Origin: [Scytonema hofmanni] UTEX 2349
GTDB lineage: Bacteria > Cyanobacteriota > Cyanobacteriia > Cyanobacteriales > Nostocaceae
Assembly: GCF_000582685.1 (NCBI RefSeq)
Contig: NZ_KK073766.1
Span: forward strand, 38,350 to 102,349
DNA: 64,000 nt
Reading direction: 5' to 3'
The position numbers and the translations under genes were made by a program. The notes beneath the pieces were generated by a model. It ran no database searches, was not told where the DNA came from, and saw only the letters and a program-made list of their open reading frames with translations. Below, in pieces: positions 62,661 to 64,000 of this stretch (position 1 is the stretch's first letter; the number at the start of each line of letters is the position of its first letter).

Positions 62661-62952
62661 GATCACACTATGAGCAGAGGGGAGCGCACAAAACCACGCA
62701 AGTGAAAAGCTAATTTAGTAACGAGGGTTGGGAAGCGATCGCACAAGTGAAATCGCGGGTACGCCATCGCACTTCAAGGCAACTTTTCCTCTTTGAATTT
62801 TTTATGGGCGATCGCTATAAATGCGTGTTTATCCTCTTTGAATTTTTCTTTAATAAGAGCGATCGCACTATAAGCGGAGGGGGGCGCACAAAGCCGCGCA
62901 TACGTAAAAAGTGAAAAGCTAATTTAGTAACGATGGCTGGGAAGCGATCGCA
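62661..62952. repeat. Two long direct repeats with HIP1 sites
   Basis: A unit of about 85-90 bases occurs at 62661-62743 and 62861-62952. Both share GAAAAGCTAATTTAGTAACG and GGGCGCACA-like stretches and end in GGGAAGCGATCGCA. Between them a second pair, ATCCTCTTTGAATTTTTC and a close copy, occurs at about 62788 and 62830. The whole 62429-63049 spacer contains no recognised gene. Confidence 0.65.
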
Positions 62953-63049
62953 TCTTGAGGTTGAGGAATCAGCAACTATTTCCAGATTTTTGTATTGCCT
63001 CGTGTCCTACAAGTTGAAGTGCGGAATGTGAGTTGTAAATTTACGTTAC

Positions 63050-64000
63050 TTATTTTTGTTGAATGACTGGCAGACCTAACCAGTCACTAAGTTCATTGGC
63101 TAGCCAGTCTAACTCAATCTCGGAGAGTAAGCCACTTCCACCAATTCCGAACTTTTTAGTTCCAGCCCAAATATTGATTTGTGGTTTAACTTCTATCCGA
63201 TTTCCTTCAGAATCTCTCTTGTAAGTGGTCTGGGTTCTTTCTAACTTCAAGATTTGATGCCGTGAAGCAGGGCGAGGACGATGATACTTAAAACCAAAAA
63301 GCTGATACCTTAAGGAAATCTTCTCTTGGTCTAGGTGGAACCAAACCTTTCCAAAAAAAGCAAACAGAATCTGTAGAATTAACCAAATACCCACTCCTAC
63401 ATGTAATAAAGCGAAGAAAGCAGAAAACCATCCTCCAGAACTCCAATTACTTAGTGCTATATAATACCAAAGCACTAAAAAACCATTCCCGATAACGGCA
63501 AATCCAATGACAGGCAATAATTCAAGACTAAACCCTCTCGGTGGAATGTAAATTTCTAAAAGATTGTGGTTTTTAGTTAAAATGACCTTAGAATCTTGAG
63601 GTCTTACTGGGACTAGAAGTTGTTTCTTTCGTAGAGTTTCATGCTCTAGAGCTTGCAAAGCATGATTAGCAGATTCCAATCGCTGTTCAAGGGACGGTTC
63701 GGTCATCCATTGCAACCAATCAATGAAGGTGTTTGAGAGACTGACGTAATTTTCAAAGCAGATCCTAAGATTTCTTTGAGGTAGATCAGCAGGATGCTGC
63801 CCCGAAGCCAAATATATTAGGGTTGCGCCTAAAGCGTAGAGATCAGAAGCAGGTACTGCTCGTTCTCCAAACTGCTCAGGTGGCATATAGCCATATGTAC
63901 CAACAATCGTTCTTGTTCCTCCTTCACTCGCAGCAGCTTGTACAGAACCGAAGTCTACCAAGTAAACTTGACCTACACTATTCCCAGAACGATTGGCTAG
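63050..64000 (-). CDS. Serine/threonine protein kinase, 5' end beyond window
   Basis: The frame continues upstream of the window edge. The visible part starts in the kinase activation region: VGQVYLVDFGSVQAAASEGG contains the DFG motif, then TIVGTYGYMPPEQFGERAVP the APE-like motif and SDLYALGATLIYLASGQHP. After the kinase domain two membrane segments occur (LLPVIGFAVIGNGFLVLWYY and FFALLHVGVGIWLILQILFA). A cytoplasmic-looking C-terminal domain follows, ending in DWLGLPVIQQK. This architecture is common among cyanobacterial Hanks-type kinases. Substrates are unknown. Confidence 0.85.
   Translation of the reverse strand, partial: LANRSGNSVGQVYLVDFGSVQAAASEGGTRTIVGTYGYMPPEQFGERAVPASDLYALGATLIYLASGQHPADLPQRNLRICFENYVSLSNTFIDWLQWMTEPSLEQRLESANHALQALEHETLRKKQLLVPVRPQDSKVILTKNHNLLEIYIPPRGFSLELLPVIGFAVIGNGFLVLWYYIALSNWSSGGWFSAFFALLHVGVGIWLILQILFAFFGKVWFHLDQEKISLRYQLFGFKYHRPRPASRHQILKLERTQTTYKRDSEGNRIEVKPQINIWAGTKKFGIGGSGLLSEIELDWLANELSDWLGLPVIQQK

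Overview
The window looks like a cyanobacterial accessory region, most likely from a filamentous, heterocyst-type genome. It is AT-rich, HIP1 octamers (GCGATCGC) are scattered through genes and spacers, GGGAATT-type heptamer repeats recur, and many gene families are typical of Nostocales (CHAT, nSTAND1-WD40, GUN4 fusions, PadR with permease-prefix proteins). No tRNA, rRNA or CRISPR array was recognised. ParA remnants, a RecD2-like helicase, a tyrosine recombinase and many decayed genes suggest a plasmid or a chromosomal defence island; the sequence alone does not decide between these.

Layout. 1-0.7 kb: fragments of unknown genes. 1.2-20.6 kb, minus strand: a class 1 DISARM phage-defence locus in the order drmD, two small unknown genes, drmMI, a UvrD-like helicase, drmA, drmB, drmC. 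An Rpn-family nuclease gene and a truncated paralogue sit on the opposite strand in its middle. The UvrD-like gene, whose N-terminus looks like a ParE/RelE toxin, is split by a 222-bp repeat insertion, and drmMI carries an in-frame repeat just before its NPPF catalytic motif. 21.1-21.7 kb: a broken CHAT-associated fragment. 21.9-31.1 kb, minus strand: the most unusual block. It encodes a DarG/TARG1-like macro-domain protein, a 1957-residue protein joining a sacsin/Hsp90-type ATPase to a DarT-like DNA ADP-ribosyltransferase domain, and a second sacsin-type ATPase interrupted by a 93-bp MITE. An XRE regulator lies upstream on the same strand. 31.7-34.3 kb: an unknown methyltransferase-like gene, a gene tail and a TnpB element. 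34.3-38.4 kb: an RHH/GIY-YIG operon and two unknown plus-strand genes.

38.4-46.8 kb is a gene graveyard around two unknown intact ORFs and an AIPR-like gene. It holds remnants of a C5 methyltransferase, a MOSC protein, a glucosidase, two MsrA genes and a type II NADH dehydrogenase split by an IS701-like element, plus two transposase genes. 46.9-50.8 kb: RecD2-like helicase and a second TnpB element. 50.9-58.2 kb: decayed ParA, an intact CHAT-GUN4 fusion, a decayed C5 methyltransferase, a truncated CHAT gene and an nSTAND1-WD40 gene broken by a 4-bp duplication. 58.3-64 kb: tyrosine recombinase, S23 four-helix protein flanked by inverted repeats, an RHH-like coiled-coil protein, a small membrane protein, a PadR/permease-prefix pair, and a Ser/Thr kinase cut by the window edge.

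The genes read mainly as anti-phage and conflict functions. DISARM would combine methylation with restriction. The macro/DarT/Hsp90-like block would be a toxin-antitoxin-like system with chaperone-type ATPases as possible sensors; that role is inferred. Small repeats and IS elements are degrading many of the neighbours.
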